From a bacterium (lineage in GTDB: Bacteria; Myxococcota_A; Bradymonadia; REDH01), in assembly GCA_030427825.1 (NCBI GenBank), contig JAUICO010000027.1:1-46946 (forward strand): DNA of 46,946 nt, given 5' to 3'. Every line of letters starts with the position of its first letter. Position 1 is the stretch's first letter. The translations under genes were made by a program, and so were the position numbers. Shown piece after piece: positions 25,611 through 34,445 of this stretch. Under the pieces are notes generated by a model. That model ran no database searches, was not told the origin of the DNA, and saw nothing but the letters and a program-made list of their open reading frames with translations.

Positions 25611-26556
25611 CCTGCGCTACGACCCACTCGCCGAGCGCGAGGTGCCCATACAGCGTCGCGTCGCTATGTGGGGGCTTGCTTTTGCTGCCGCAATTTTCAC
25701 GGAGTTCATCCTGCTCGGCGCGATCGCGGTGAGCTGGGAAATCGGCGACGACGAGGACGACGGAGACGAGCAGCGGCTGATCTTCATTGAGGTCGAACAG
25801 CCGGAGCCGGAACCTGTAGTCGAACCGGAGCCGGAGCCGGAAGTCGTCGTCGAGCCGGAGCCCGAACCGGAGCCCGAGCCGGAGCCCGAGCCCGAGCCGG
25901 AAGCCGTCGTCGAACCGGAGCCGGAACCGGAGCCGGAACCGGAGCCCGAACCCGAACCGCCGCCCAGGCGCCGCGTAGAGGAGGAGCCGGTGGCTGCCCT
26001 GGATGAGGCGAGCGCAACGGACGATCCGGAACCGGAACCTGAGAATGCGCGGCCCATCGTGATCGGCCTTGAGGGGTCCTCTTTCGCTGATGGAGCGACC
26101 GGCCCGACCTTCGCGCGTGGTGACAGCGTTCGAGGCGGGCGGCCCTCGCGACGTTCTGTGGACCCGAGCGACGAGCGAGTCCCGACAGCAGGGTCGGCAG
26201 GCGATGTGGTCGACACGGAGCCGGAAGCGACACAGCGCCCGACCCGATCCAGTCGTAGAAACCGCGGAGAGAATCGAAGGGCAGGCGGGCGCGTACGTGG
26301 CGTAAGTTATCGACCGCCGTATCCTTCGGCTGCAAGAGATCGGGGCATTGAGGCGGAATGCTCCGTGCGCCTGTGGGTCGACGAAGACGGCGATGTGAGT
26401 CGCGTGGGCAGCGTGCGCTGCGACCAGCCTGGTATGGGCTTCGAAGAAAGCGTAAGCCGATTTGCACGTGATCTTCGCTTCAGGCCGCAGCTGGTTGACG
26501 GAGAAGCGGTGCCTTCGGAGTTTCGGTGGACCTTCGAATTCAATATCGACGACTGA
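25591..26556 (+). CDS. TonB-family energy transducer with long Pro-Glu linker
   Basis: 321 residues from a GTG start inside the end of the exbD gene. The layout is that of TonB: cytoplasmic N-terminus, membrane helix at about 24-48 ([21 protein letters not shown]), periplasmic spacer of Pro-Glu repeats (about 70-127), a low-complexity Arg/Ser region, and a C-terminal TonB domain (about 237-321). That domain has [29 protein letters not shown] and [17 protein letters not shown]. It spans the periplasm and delivers energy to the outer-membrane receptor encoded next. The Pro-Glu (acidic) spacer differs from the Pro-Lys/Pro-Glu mix of enterobacterial TonB. Confidence 0.92.
   Translation: MSVAATSLRYDPLAEREVPIQRRVAMWGLAFAAAIFTEFILLGAIAVSWEIGDDEDDGDEQRLIFIEVEQPEPEPVVEPEPEPEVVVEPEPEPEPEPEPEPEPEAVVEPEPEPEPEPEPEPEPPPRRRVEEEPVAALDEASATDDPEPEPENARPIVIGLEGSSFADGATGPTFARGDSVRGGRPSRRSVDPSDERVPTAGSAGDVVDTEPEATQRPTRSSRRNRGENRRAGGRVRGVSYRPPYPSAARDRGIEAECSVRLWVDEDGDVSRVGSVRCDQPGMGFEESVSRFARDLRFRPQLVDGEAVPSEFRWTFEFNIDD
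25799..25965 (+). repeat. Pro-Glu (CCGGAG/CCCGAA) codon repeat tract
   Basis: Tandem six-base units encoding Glu-Pro, interrupted by Val-Val-Glu/Val-Val-Val points, form the periplasmic spacer of TonB. The tract is prone to length change by slippage, and its complement produces a spurious long minus-strand frame. Confidence 0.85.
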
Positions 26557-29441
26557 TGAGACGACGAACGATGACGCGCCTACTCGCTGCTCTGTCTGTG
26601 TTCGCCGGTCTGGTCTTCGGCACGGCGTTGCCGGTAGCCGCGCAGCAGGGCGACGAGTCGGCGGAGTCTGTGGATGCACGCATCGTTCCGCCCGAGCTCC
26701 TTACCGCCGCGGAAGCGCCGCATCCCGCAGAGGCCCTGGACGAGGACCTTGAGGCCGACGTCTTCATCGAAATGGACGTGGGTATCGACGGGGCTGTGGC
26801 CAACCCGGTGCCGATCGGTATCACCTACTACTGGTACGACGACGCGGGTGACCTGCAGGAAGAAGTCGGTGATGTTGAGAGCGACGAGTGGGGCTTCATC
26901 GAATCGGCCATGCAGGCCGTTGTTCAGTATGAGTTCGCGCCCGCCAGACAGGTCACCGCGATGCAGCCCGAAGGCGAGATTATCGCCGTCCGACTGACGT
27001 GGCGTGTCGGCTTTGTAATCGACTACGAAGAAATCACCCGAGAAGCCGAGGCGTCGGACTTCGAAGGACAGGGTGCGGCATCGCAACCGGCCGACTCGCA
27101 ACCTTCATCTCTGCCTGCGGACTCGCAGCCCTCGTCGCTGCCGGCAGATTCGCAAGCTGCAACGTCGCAGCCGGCCACCGTTGATGGTGTTGATCCGACG
27201 CAGGCGCCGGAAGACGTCGGCGCTTTGGACGGGAACGCCCCGGTCAATTTCGAGGGCCGAGTCCTGGAGCGGGGCCGGAGAGATGAGCTGGCGAGCATTC
27301 GCCTTCAGCTCTGGCTTGAGCCGCACGGTCCCGCTTTTGAGACGTACACAGACGCTGAGGGGGCTTTCGAGTTTCGAGGCCTGCCGGCCGGAGAGTACGC
27401 GGTCCTGATTGATGATATCGAGTTTCAGCCCTTCGAGGCGAGCGAGGTCATCGACCGCGAGAGCGTGACCGTTGCCACCTATCGGATTCAGCGCCTGTAC
27501 TTCGATGAGTTCCGCTCGGTTACAACGGCCGAGGCGCCCCCTCGTGAGGTCACACGACGCACTCTGGAGGTGACCGAGATCCAGCGCATCGCGGGAAACA
27601 ACAATGACGCGATCAAGGTCGTGCAGTCCCTGCCCGGCGTGGCTCGCGCGTCCTTCGCAGGCGGCGACATCATCGTTCGCGGCGGAGAGGCCACCGACAC
27701 GCTCTTTTTCATCGATGGGATGCCGATTCCGAATGTGTATCACTTCGGTGGGCTTCGTTCTGTGTTTCCGAGCGAGATGCTGGACTCGGTGGACTTCTAC
27801 CCGGGCAACTTCGGTGCCCGCTTCGGTAGAGCGACCGCGGGTGTCGTGTCGTTGGAAAGCACAGCGGACATTCCTGACGAGTTTGGCGGTCACATCGACG
27901 TCAACGTGTTTGATTCGGGCTTCTTCTTCGAAGGGCCGATTTCTGATCGACTTCACTTTCAGGTCGGCGCGCGGCGCTCCTACATCGACGTTGTGCTGCG
28001 CGCTGTGCAGGAGGTTCTGCCGCTGAACTTCACCGTCGCGCCGCGTTACTACGACTACCAGTTGAAGCTGGAATGGGAGGCCCATCGGGATCATCGCCTG
28101 TCCCTGATGTTGATCGGTTCCGACGACCTCGTGGATCTCGTCCTTGCCGATGAGAGCGAGCTGGAAGCCGACCAGCGCGGTGGTCTGCGCGCACAGACCA
28201 GCTTCCACTCGGCGCTCTTCCGCGTCGACTCGCGACTCTCAGATACCGTTACGAATCGTTTTCGCATGATTGCCGGCTTTCAGCAGTTTGGCTTCTTCTT
28301 CGGTGACGACATTCGCTTCGACCTGAAGCTGCGCAACATGTCCTGGCGCAACGAGATTGAGTGGACGCCGAGCGAGGTGATTACGGCGCGCGTTGGCATC
28401 GACATCAACTACAACCCGGGCACGATCGACATACGTGCGCCGCTGCCGCCGCTTGAAGGCGAGGCGGTGGAACGTGACTTTCTTTCGGAGGAACCCATCG
28501 AGGCGCAGAACAGCTTCCGTTTCTACCAGCCCGCGATGTACGCCTCCTTCGATATTCGACCGATTCCAAAGCTGCAGATTCTTCCGGGGATACGGCTGGA
28601 CTACTTCCGGCCGCCGGAGCGCTGGTCCGTGGATCCGCGCCTGTCTGTGCGATACACGGTGTCAGATCTGCTGACACTCAAGGGCGCGGTGGGCTGGTTT
28701 CACCGCAGTCCGGATCCGGACCAGGTTTCAGAGAACTTCGGCAATCCAAACGCGCAGCTTGAGGACGCCGTTCATTATGCGCTCGGCGCAGAACTGCAGT
28801 TCAATGACTACCTCAGTCTCGATGTAGAGGTCTTCTACAAAGACCTGAACAACCTGATCACCAGAAGCCAAACAAGCACGGACGAGTCGGATAGCGATCA
28901 GGCGATCTACAACAGCGAGGGGACAGGGCGCGTGTACGGCGCGGAGATTTTCCTGCGACACGCGATGGCAAACAATTTCTTCGGTTGGATGTCGTACACG
29001 ATCAGCCGCAGCGAACGCTTTGATGTGCAAAGCGGGCGCTACCGTCTCTTCGATAATGACCAGACACACATCCTCACGCTGCTCGGGTCGTACAACCTGC
29101 CGAAGAATTGGAGCATCGGCGCCAAGTTCAGGCTGATCTCAAACAACCCGTACACACCGTATAAGTCGCCGTCGTCCTTCAACGCCAACTCGGGCGAGTA
29201 TGTGCTTGAAGCGTCCGGGGACACGAACTCACGACGGCTGCCGGCATTCCACCAGCTCGATATTCGCGTCGACAAGCGTTGGGTCTTTCCCCTCTGGACT
29301 CTGAATCTCTATCTCGACATGCAAAACGTCTACAACCAGCAGAACGTCGAAGGGATAACGCAGGACTACAACAATCGTGAGACGGCAAACTTCGTCGGTC
29401 TCCCTCTGATCCCCTCCCTTGGTATCCGCGCGGAGTTCTAA
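26556..29441 (+). CDS. TonB-dependent outer-membrane receptor with N-terminal TonB-C-like domain
   Basis: 961 residues. ATG 26556 overlaps the tonB stop as TGATG; an internal ATG at 26571 is an alternative. Order: signal peptide (about 1-30, ending PVAAQ); a domain at about 40-165 that looks like a TonB C-terminal domain (IVPPELLTAAEAPHPAEAL, FIEMDVGIDGAV, QYEFAPARQV); a Ser/Pro/Gln repeat linker (178-200); a carboxypeptidase-regulatory-like beta-domain (about 228-312); the plug (from about 332; VVQSLPGVARASFAGGDIIVRGGEATDTLFFIDGMPI); and a 22-strand-type barrel to the C-terminal RAEF, ending in Phe as outer-membrane proteins do. Substrate unknown. Encoded with its own energising proteins and a lipoprotein. 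Confidence 0.92.
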   Translation: MRRRTMTRLLAALSVFAGLVFGTALPVAAQQGDESAESVDARIVPPELLTAAEAPHPAEALDEDLEADVFIEMDVGIDGAVANPVPIGITYYWYDDAGDLQEEVGDVESDEWGFIESAMQAVVQYEFAPARQVTAMQPEGEIIAVRLTWRVGFVIDYEEITREAEASDFEGQGAASQPADSQPSSLPADSQPSSLPADSQAATSQPATVDGVDPTQAPEDVGALDGNAPVNFEGRVLERGRRDELASIRLQLWLEPHGPAFETYTDAEGAFEFRGLPAGEYAVLIDDIEFQPFEASEVIDRESVTVATYRIQRLYFDEFRSVTTAEAPPREVTRRTLEVTEIQRIAGNNNDAIKVVQSLPGVARASFAGGDIIVRGGEATDTLFFIDGMPIPNVYHFGGLRSVFPSEMLDSVDFYPGNFGARFGRATAGVVSLESTADIPDEFGGHIDVNVFDSGFFFEGPISDRLHFQVGARRSYIDVVLRAVQEVLPLNFTVAPRYYDYQLKLEWEAHRDHRLSLMLIGSDDLVDLVLADESELEADQRGGLRAQTSFHSALFRVDSRLSDTVTNRFRMIAGFQQFGFFFGDDIRFDLKLRNMSWRNEIEWTPSEVITARVGIDINYNPGTIDIRAPLPPLEGEAVERDFLSEEPIEAQNSFRFYQPAMYASFDIRPIPKLQILPGIRLDYFRPPERWSVDPRLSVRYTVSDLLTLKGAVGWFHRSPDPDQVSENFGNPNAQLEDAVHYALGAELQFNDYLSLDVEVFYKDLNNLITRSQTSTDESDSDQAIYNSEGTGRVYGAEIFLRHAMANNFFGWMSYTISRSERFDVQSGRYRLFDNDQTHILTLLGSYNLPKNWSIGAKFRLISNNPYTPYKSPSSFNANSGEYVLEASGDTNSRRLPAFHQLDIRVDKRWVFPLWTLNLYLDMQNVYNQQNVEGITQDYNNRETANFVGLPLIPSLGIRAEF
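27087..27155 (+). repeat. 27-base tandem repeat encoding PADSQPSSL
   Basis: Two full copies (27087-27113, 27114-27140) and a partial third (27141-27155) of PADSQPSSL within the receptor gene, forming the flexible linker between its TonB-C-like and regulatory-like domains. The copies differ in synonymous positions, so the repeat is not recent. Confidence 0.85.
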
Positions 29442-30413
29442 ATGAAGAAGTACTTCGTCGCCTTTGCTGCCCTGGTCGCGATGAGCGCCTCAGGCTGCGA
29501 CGACAACCACTTTGAGAGCTTTCACGAGATACGGCGCCTGCGTCCGCTCGCAGTCGTGAAGACGCCCCCCGAGGTGGCGGCCGGCGAAGCGGTCGAGCTG
29601 CGGCTCGTTGCGGTGCACCCCGACAGTCAGGAGCTGATCACCGTCGAGTGGGAGTTGTGCGTATTCGCGTCCGGGGCCGACGGAGACCACGCCTGTGAAG
29701 ATGGTGTGATCGTCGAAGGCATCGAGAACGTGCTCGCACGCGGCGAGGGCTCTTCGATCATGTGGACCCAGGATTTCGCCGACTCGGACACGCTGCAGGC
29801 CGCGTGCGAAGCCCTCTACAGTCAGGGCGGCGTCGACATCCCGGCGTATATTACGCTGCCGAACTGCGATTACGGAGTTCCGGTATCGTACCGGGCCATC
29901 CTTCGCTGCGAAGGTCCGGTAGGCTGTGAAGATGACGTGATCGTCTACGGCAGCCTGACCCTGCTCATCGATGAGGCCGCGCAGCGAGCTGATCGCAACG
30001 AAAACCCCAGTATCGTCGGGCTGTCTGCCGGAGACCTCTCGCTGCAGCAGATGCCGCCGGCGACACTCGACTTCGTTGCAGATGAAGACGTCCGGCTGAC
30101 CGCGCTCGTGAATGCCGACACTGCGCAGGTGTTCGTCGCACCCGACAGCGAAGATGGCGCCGAAGAGCGCGAACAGCTCGAGACCGTCTGGTTCTCTACC
30201 CACGGCGAGCTCGGCCGTGGCGGCGGCTTCTACGCAGAAGATCTGGTCGAACTTGAAGAGCTGCAATCGAATACGATCACCTTCGGCGGAGACTCCGGAG
30301 ATGAGTTCGCAGGCCGTGACGGCGATCTGGTGCGCATCTGGGTCGTGCTGCGCGACAACCGCGGCGGCTTTGCAGTCGAAGAGGGGAGCTTTGTGCTCCG
30401 CGAAGTGGAATGA
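29442..30413 (+). CDS. Lipoprotein of the TonB receptor operon
   Basis: 323 residues with lipobox SASGC (Cys19) and Asp at +2. It starts on the base after the receptor's stop, so it is cotranscribed and probably cotranslated. The mature part is beta-rich with two or more Ig-like segments (RPLAVVKTPPEVAAGEAVELRLVAV; SYRAILRC; DLVRIWVVLRDNRGGFAVEEGSFVL) and paired Cys. By analogy with SusC/SusD-like and other receptor-lipoprotein pairs it may sit on the receptor as a substrate-binding or lid partner, but it shows no SusD (TPR) features. Function inferred only from operon position. Confidence 0.75.
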   Translation: MKKYFVAFAALVAMSASGCDDNHFESFHEIRRLRPLAVVKTPPEVAAGEAVELRLVAVHPDSQELITVEWELCVFASGADGDHACEDGVIVEGIENVLARGEGSSIMWTQDFADSDTLQAACEALYSQGGVDIPAYITLPNCDYGVPVSYRAILRCEGPVGCEDDVIVYGSLTLLIDEAAQRADRNENPSIVGLSAGDLSLQQMPPATLDFVADEDVRLTALVNADTAQVFVAPDSEDGAEEREQLETVWFSTHGELGRGGGFYAEDLVELEELQSNTITFGGDSGDEFAGRDGDLVRIWVVLRDNRGGFAVEEGSFVLREVE

Positions 30414-30442
30414 GGAACCACTGAACATATTATACTGAAAAC

Positions 30443-30472
30443 TTGCGCAGCGTTCTCGGTCGGCGCTATACA
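30443..30472 (+). promoter_or_regulatory. Possible sigma-70-like promoter
   Basis: TTGCGC (30443-30448) and TATACA (30467-30472) with an 18-base spacer, ending 29 bases before the ATG at 30502. Matches to consensus are only 3/6 and 4/6, so this is a weak call. Confidence 0.25.
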
Positions 30473-30501
30473 CGTGTTCAGCACTCACCAGAGGAGGAGT
30501 C

Positions 30502-31104
30502 ATGAGCGCAGTCACCACGTCGATCCCGTCACCGAATCACGCAGTAGGACACGATAGCCGAACGCCGGAAGCGCAACGGGCGACGATAGCGCTGAGCTGT
30601 GACCACATCCTGCCGGCGGACCGGTACGCCGGGCGCGACATGCAGCGATCAGCGCGGGCGTGGGCAATGGACGGCGTTCAGTGTTTCCTTCGGATCGAGC
30701 ATCTGGGCGGGGGTGTCTTCCTTACGACCACCGGCGACTTTGATGCGGACGGATTTGGCAGCATTCGTAGCGGCATGGTCACGGGCACCTCGGCGTGCCG
30801 TGCGTGGGTAGAGAGCGCACTCCGCAGCAGAGCCTGTCTCGTGCTTGTCGACTACCCGGACCTTGGCGTCCTGCCACGGCCTCTCGTTGAGAGCGCGCAG
30901 GTACGAATGATTCGCGATGTGCGACGCTACGAGCGGGATGTGCTCGGCATGGAACGTGTTGTTGATGCCCGGTGGGTCCGTAGCCTCGTGGACCGAGCCG
31001 TGATTGCGGGCGAGCCGGCCGCTCGACTTGAACTGGCTGCCCAGGCACGTGCAGACCTCTTCGCGCTCATCACGATGCACGGTGAGCTCGGCTCACTTAT
31101 CTGA
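30502..31104 (+). CDS. Hypothetical cytoplasmic protein
   Basis: 200 residues with a strong GAGGAGG ribosome site 3-9 bases before the ATG, implying good translation. No signal peptide, membrane helix or recognised motif. The first 35 residues are polar and probably disordered; the rest mixes strands (GVQCFLRIEHLGGGVFLTTTG, ACLVLVDYP) with C-terminal helices (LVESAQVRMIRDVRRYERDVLG, ARLELAAQARADLFALI). It follows the TonB operon after 88 bases with a possible promoter of its own, and faces purM. I do not recognise the family. Confidence 0.6.
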   Translation: MSAVTTSIPSPNHAVGHDSRTPEAQRATIALSCDHILPADRYAGRDMQRSARAWAMDGVQCFLRIEHLGGGVFLTTTGDFDADGFGSIRSGMVTGTSACRAWVESALRSRACLVLVDYPDLGVLPRPLVESAQVRMIRDVRRYERDVLGMERVVDARWVRSLVDRAVIAGEPAARLELAAQARADLFALITMHGELGSLI

Positions 31105-31139
31105 GAGCATGTCCCGCCGCAGGATGAGAGCCGACGATG

Positions 31140-32228
31140 TCAGCTGCCCGTAGGGGCATCGCTGATGCCGGCGATGAACACGCGTTCGCCATCATCTCCC
31201 CGTGTATCCAGCCGTCCGACCCGTGCAGCCATGATGCCGCACTCAGCGAGAGCAGCGATAGCCGCCGCCTCATCCGCTGCCGGCATCGCTACTGTCATGC
31301 CGACCCCCATGTTGAAGACGCGATACATCTCGCGCTCGCTTACGGCGCCGATGCTGCTGATCGCGTCGAAGACGGGGAGGCGCATCGCGCGCAGCGCGTC
31401 GATGTCGAAGCGCACCGCAAGATCGTCAGGTATCGAACGCTGCGGGTTTTCCCAGAGGCCGCCGCCGGTGATGTGCGCAAGAGCGTGTACGTCAGAGGCG
31501 CTGCAAAGCGCCTCAAAAGCCTTCACGTAGATTCGCGTCGGCACGAGGAGTCGCTCGCCCAGTGTGATGTCGTCGCCGTCGAGCGGGCGATCGAGGGGCA
31601 GGGCTGCATCATCGAGAAGCACTTTCCGGGCGAGAGAATACCCGTTGCTGTGCAGGCCGGCAGATGCGACGCCGAGCACGATATCGCCCGCAGCACATGC
31701 GTCCGGGCGTAGCTCCTGATCGGGCCGTACAGCGCCAACGACGAACCCTGCGAGATCGTACTCGCCGTCTGCGTACATTCCGGGCATTTCAGCGGTCTCG
31801 CCGCCCATCAGCCAGCAGCCGGCCTGCTTGCAGCCCTCTGCGATTCCGGCGACCACGGCGCCGGCGGTGTCCGGTCGCAGTCGGCCGGTTGCGAAATAGT
31901 CGAGAAAGAAGAGGGGACGTGCGCCCACGGCAAGTACGTCATTCACGCACATTGCAACGCAATCGATGCCGATCGTGTCGTGGCGGTCTGTAGCGAATGC
32001 CACCTTGAGCTTGGTGCCAACGCCGTCGGTGCCGGCGACCAGACGGGGCGAGCCTTCACCGAATCCGGCCGCAGCAAGGTCAAAGATCCCGCCGAAGCCG
32101 CCGAGTCCGGCCGTGGCGCCGGCGACGCGGGTGGCGGCTGCGAGGGGGCCGATACGACGAACGAGATCATCGCCGGCGTCTATGTCGACGCCGGCGGCCT
32201 TATAGCGATCACTGGCAGTGGTGCTCAT
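31140..32228 (-). CDS. purM: Phosphoribosylformylglycinamidine cyclo-ligase (AIR synthetase)
   Basis: 362 residues with the complete PurM signature: YKAAGVDIDAGDDLV at the start, LVAGTDGVGTKLKVA (residues 63-77), IGIDCVAMCVNDVLAVGA, FLDYFATG, GGETAEMPGMY, and HITGGGLWENPQRSIP near the C-terminus. Reaction: ATP-dependent ring closure of formylglycinamidine ribonucleotide to 5-aminoimidazole ribonucleotide, step five of purine synthesis, in the cytoplasm. Slightly longer than the usual 345 or so residues. It stands alone on the minus strand, without purN beside it. Confidence 0.97.
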   Translation of the reverse strand: MSTTASDRYKAAGVDIDAGDDLVRRIGPLAAATRVAGATAGLGGFGGIFDLAAAGFGEGSPRLVAGTDGVGTKLKVAFATDRHDTIGIDCVAMCVNDVLAVGARPLFFLDYFATGRLRPDTAGAVVAGIAEGCKQAGCWLMGGETAEMPGMYADGEYDLAGFVVGAVRPDQELRPDACAAGDIVLGVASAGLHSNGYSLARKVLLDDAALPLDRPLDGDDITLGERLLVPTRIYVKAFEALCSASDVHALAHITGGGLWENPQRSIPDDLAVRFDIDALRAMRLPVFDAISSIGAVSEREMYRVFNMGVGMTVAMPAADEAAAIAALAECGIMAARVGRLDTRGDDGERVFIAGISDAPTGS

Positions 32229-32404
32229 GGTCAGTTCCGGAGGCTGAGGGCTGCACCTTGCCGGCGCAGAGTTGGGCGCATTCTAGCACGTCGAAGGTGG
32301 GACGCGGCGGGTCGCCGCGTTGCCTTCTCTGTCACCGGGAGCTGAGGCCGCACCCGGGTGCGGCGTGCGTAGTCGATTCGTCGAGCGTCTGCTACGGCCG
32401 CGGC

Positions 32405-33088
32405 GTGATTGTTGATGTCGTGATTCCGGCGCTGAACGAAGAGGCGTCGATAGCAAAGGTTCTCGCAGAGCTGGTCGACCGGCGAGTGCGCAGAGTTGTT
32501 GTCGTCGACAACGGCTCGACAGATGCTACCGCGTCCGTAGCGACCGATGGTGGCGCGGTCGTGGTGTCAGAGCCTCGTCGTGGATACGGCCGCGCGTGCC
32601 TCACCGGCATCGACTATCTTCGCGGCGACCCGCCGGATGTTCTCGCTTTTGTCGACGGTGACTACAGCGACTTTCCCGCGGACATCAGCGTGATCCTCGA
32701 TCGCATCGAATCCGGCGCCGACCTTGTCATCGGCTCGCGCAATCTGGGCGGCGCAGAGAAGGGCGCACTGCTGCCCCAGGCGGTGTTCGGAAACTGGCTC
32801 GCGACGCGACTGATACGGCGACTGTATGGGGAGCGCTTCAGTGATCTTGGCCCCTTCCGCGCCATTCGCTGGTCGTCACTCATGGGAATCGACATGCGTG
32901 ATGAAGATTACGGCTGGACCGTTGAGATGCAGGTGAAAGCTGCCAAACATGGCCTGCGTTGCGCCGAAGTCGGCGTCCGGTATCGACCGCGGATCGGGAC
33001 ATCGAAGGTCACCGGCACGCTCAGGGGCACCGTGCTCGCAGGACACAAGATCCTCTGGACGATCGCTAGAGAGAGGCTGCGACCGTGA
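32405..33088 (+). CDS. Family 2 glycosyltransferase, DPM1-like
   Basis: About 227 residues starting VIVDVVIPALNEEASIAKVL, with VVVVDNGSTDATA, the nucleotide-sugar motif FVDGDYSDFP (metal-binding DxD), DLVIGSRNLGGAEKGAL and GWTVEMQVKAAKHGL. These place it among GT-A fold polyprenyl-phosphate mannosyl/glucosyltransferase-like proteins. No C-terminal membrane helices, so soluble or peripheral. The GTG start at 32405 is chosen because upstream residues to 32258 show no family resemblance. It overlaps the next gene by four bases (GTGA). Donor and acceptor are unknown. Confidence 0.85.
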   Translation: MIVDVVIPALNEEASIAKVLAELVDRRVRRVVVVDNGSTDATASVATDGGAVVVSEPRRGYGRACLTGIDYLRGDPPDVLAFVDGDYSDFPADISVILDRIESGADLVIGSRNLGGAEKGALLPQAVFGNWLATRLIRRLYGERFSDLGPFRAIRWSSLMGIDMRDEDYGWTVEMQVKAAKHGLRCAEVGVRYRPRIGTSKVTGTLRGTVLAGHKILWTIARERLRP

Positions 33089-33762
33089 GCGTGAGCCTGT
33101 GCCTGATCATGATGGCGAAGGTCCCGGTCGCCGGACGGGTGAAGACGCGGATGTGCCCGCCTCTGAGCGCGGAGGACGCGGCAAATCTGCAGCTGGCGTG
33201 CATCGACGATGTCTTGCGTCGACCGTGGAGTTCGGCAGCAAAGATCGCCTCCTTCGCCGGCCCGGAGCACCCGGTTCGCGCCGTCGCCGCTGCGCTCGGC
33301 TGGCAGCTGCACGAGCAGCGGGGTGACTCCCTGGGAGAACGGCTCATCGATGCGCTCGGTGTTTGCACGCCGGAGCGGTCTCCATGCTTCATCGGCACAG
33401 ACGCGCCTCACCTTGACGTGGGCATCGAACAGGCGCTTGTCACAGCGTTGGCGGCGCACGATGTGGCGATCGTTCCTGCGTTTGATGGTGGCTACGTGGC
33501 GATCGCGTCACGGCAGCGCTATCCGGAGATCTTTGTAGGGATCGATTGGGGGAGCGAGCGCGTACTGGCGCAGACGATCGCGAGCGCTGAGCGCGAGGGG
33601 CTCTCCGTGGCTCTTCTCCCCTGGAGTTACGATATCGACGAGGTTGCGGACCTTCGCCGCCTGCGTCTAGACTTCGGAGTGCTCTCGGGGCGCAACCACG
33701 TGTACGACGCACGTACGACCCGGGCACTGCTGGACTCGTTTTCGGAGCGTGGGCTCCTGTAG
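33085..33762 (+). CDS. TIGR04282/DUF2064-type glycosyltransferase-like protein
   Basis: 225 residues starting at a GTG that overlaps the stop of the family 2 glycosyltransferase. MMAKVPVAGRVKTRMCPPLSAEDAANL is the hallmark of the DUF2064/TIGR04282 family (GT-A-like nucleotidyl/glycosyl transferase fold). IGTDAPHLDVG and VPAFDGGYVAIAS provide the metal and sugar site. The family name refers to arsenosugar biosynthesis in some members, but a DUF2064 gene paired with a DPM1-like transferase is common and no arsenic genes are present here. The coupled pair probably acts in one pathway of glycan or glycolipid synthesis. Confidence 0.85.
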   Translation: MSVSLCLIMMAKVPVAGRVKTRMCPPLSAEDAANLQLACIDDVLRRPWSSAAKIASFAGPEHPVRAVAAALGWQLHEQRGDSLGERLIDALGVCTPERSPCFIGTDAPHLDVGIEQALVTALAAHDVAIVPAFDGGYVAIASRQRYPEIFVGIDWGSERVLAQTIASAEREGLSVALLPWSYDIDEVADLRRLRLDFGVLSGRNHVYDARTTRALLDSFSERGLL

Positions 33763-33800
33763 TGATGGAATCGGCCTGCGAGCTGAAGTGAGGACGCACG

Positions 33801-34445
33801 ATGAGCGATAGCGGAGAGTCTACATCAACCTTTGGCGCAGGATCTGTGCTGTTCAGGCAGGACGACCCGGCGGACAACGTCTTCATCATCAACAGCGGCT
33901 CGGTCCAGCTGACCCGCAAGGTGTTCCGCGAAGAGTTTACCGTCGAAACCCTGGGTACAGGCCACCTCTGCGGTGAGGCCTGCATCGCCGAGGGAAACAC
34001 CTATCCTGAGACCGCGATCGCGGTCGACGAGGTGTCGGCGGTCGTGATTCCGCGCGCTTCGATTACCGGCCTGATCCAGAAGAATCCGGATGTCGCCGTG
34101 ACGATGGCCCAACGGCTGGCCACGCGTCTTACGTACGCACACTTCCGCCTCGCCGGCTTTGCGCTGCGCTCGACCCTGGGTCGCGTCATGCTTCAGCTCC
34201 GCCACGAAGCTGTGCGATTCGGTGCTATCAGCGGACGCGCGTTTGCGCCGCTGCCCTTTGACCTGCCTGAAGTTCTCGCGTGCGAGAAGGGGCAGATCGA
34301 TGCAGCCATCAGAAGGTTACACGCCGAGCAGCTGATCGAGATCGATGGCCAGGGACAGTTCACCATCAAGGACCTGAGCGCGTGGGACCGCATGCTGGCA
34401 TGGCTCGAGCTCGATGACCGCTATGGCCCCGACGTTCGCGAATGA
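33801..34445 (+). CDS. Crp/Fnr-type cyclic-nucleotide-binding-fold regulator
   Basis: 214 residues: an N-terminal cNMP-binding beta-roll (about 10-125, FGAGSVLFRQDDPADNVFIINSGSVQLT and LGTGHLCGEACIAEG), a long dimer helix, then a C-terminal winged helix-turn-helix (about 165-200, LPEVLACEKGQIDAAIRRLHAEQLIEIDGQGQF). The phosphate-binding cassette GEACIAEGNTYPETAIA differs from the cAMP consensus (no RxA Arg-Ser/Thr pair), so the ligand is unclear. It has GAGG upstream of its ATG and overlaps folC by ATGA, so it may be cotranscribed with folate and haem genes without necessarily regulating them. Confidence 0.85.
   Translation: MSDSGESTSTFGAGSVLFRQDDPADNVFIINSGSVQLTRKVFREEFTVETLGTGHLCGEACIAEGNTYPETAIAVDEVSAVVIPRASITGLIQKNPDVAVTMAQRLATRLTYAHFRLAGFALRSTLGRVMLQLRHEAVRFGAISGRAFAPLPFDLPEVLACEKGQIDAAIRRLHAEQLIEIDGQGQFTIKDLSAWDRMLAWLELDDRYGPDVRE

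Noticed and set aside
25474..26679. 401-codon minus-strand frame with Phe-Arg-Leu-Arg repeats
   Set aside because: The repeats are only the reverse complement of the Pro-Glu codons in TonB.
33085..33762. Arsenosugar biosynthesis cluster suggested by the family name
   Set aside because: No arsenic resistance or methylation genes nearby; the family name is broader than this pathway.
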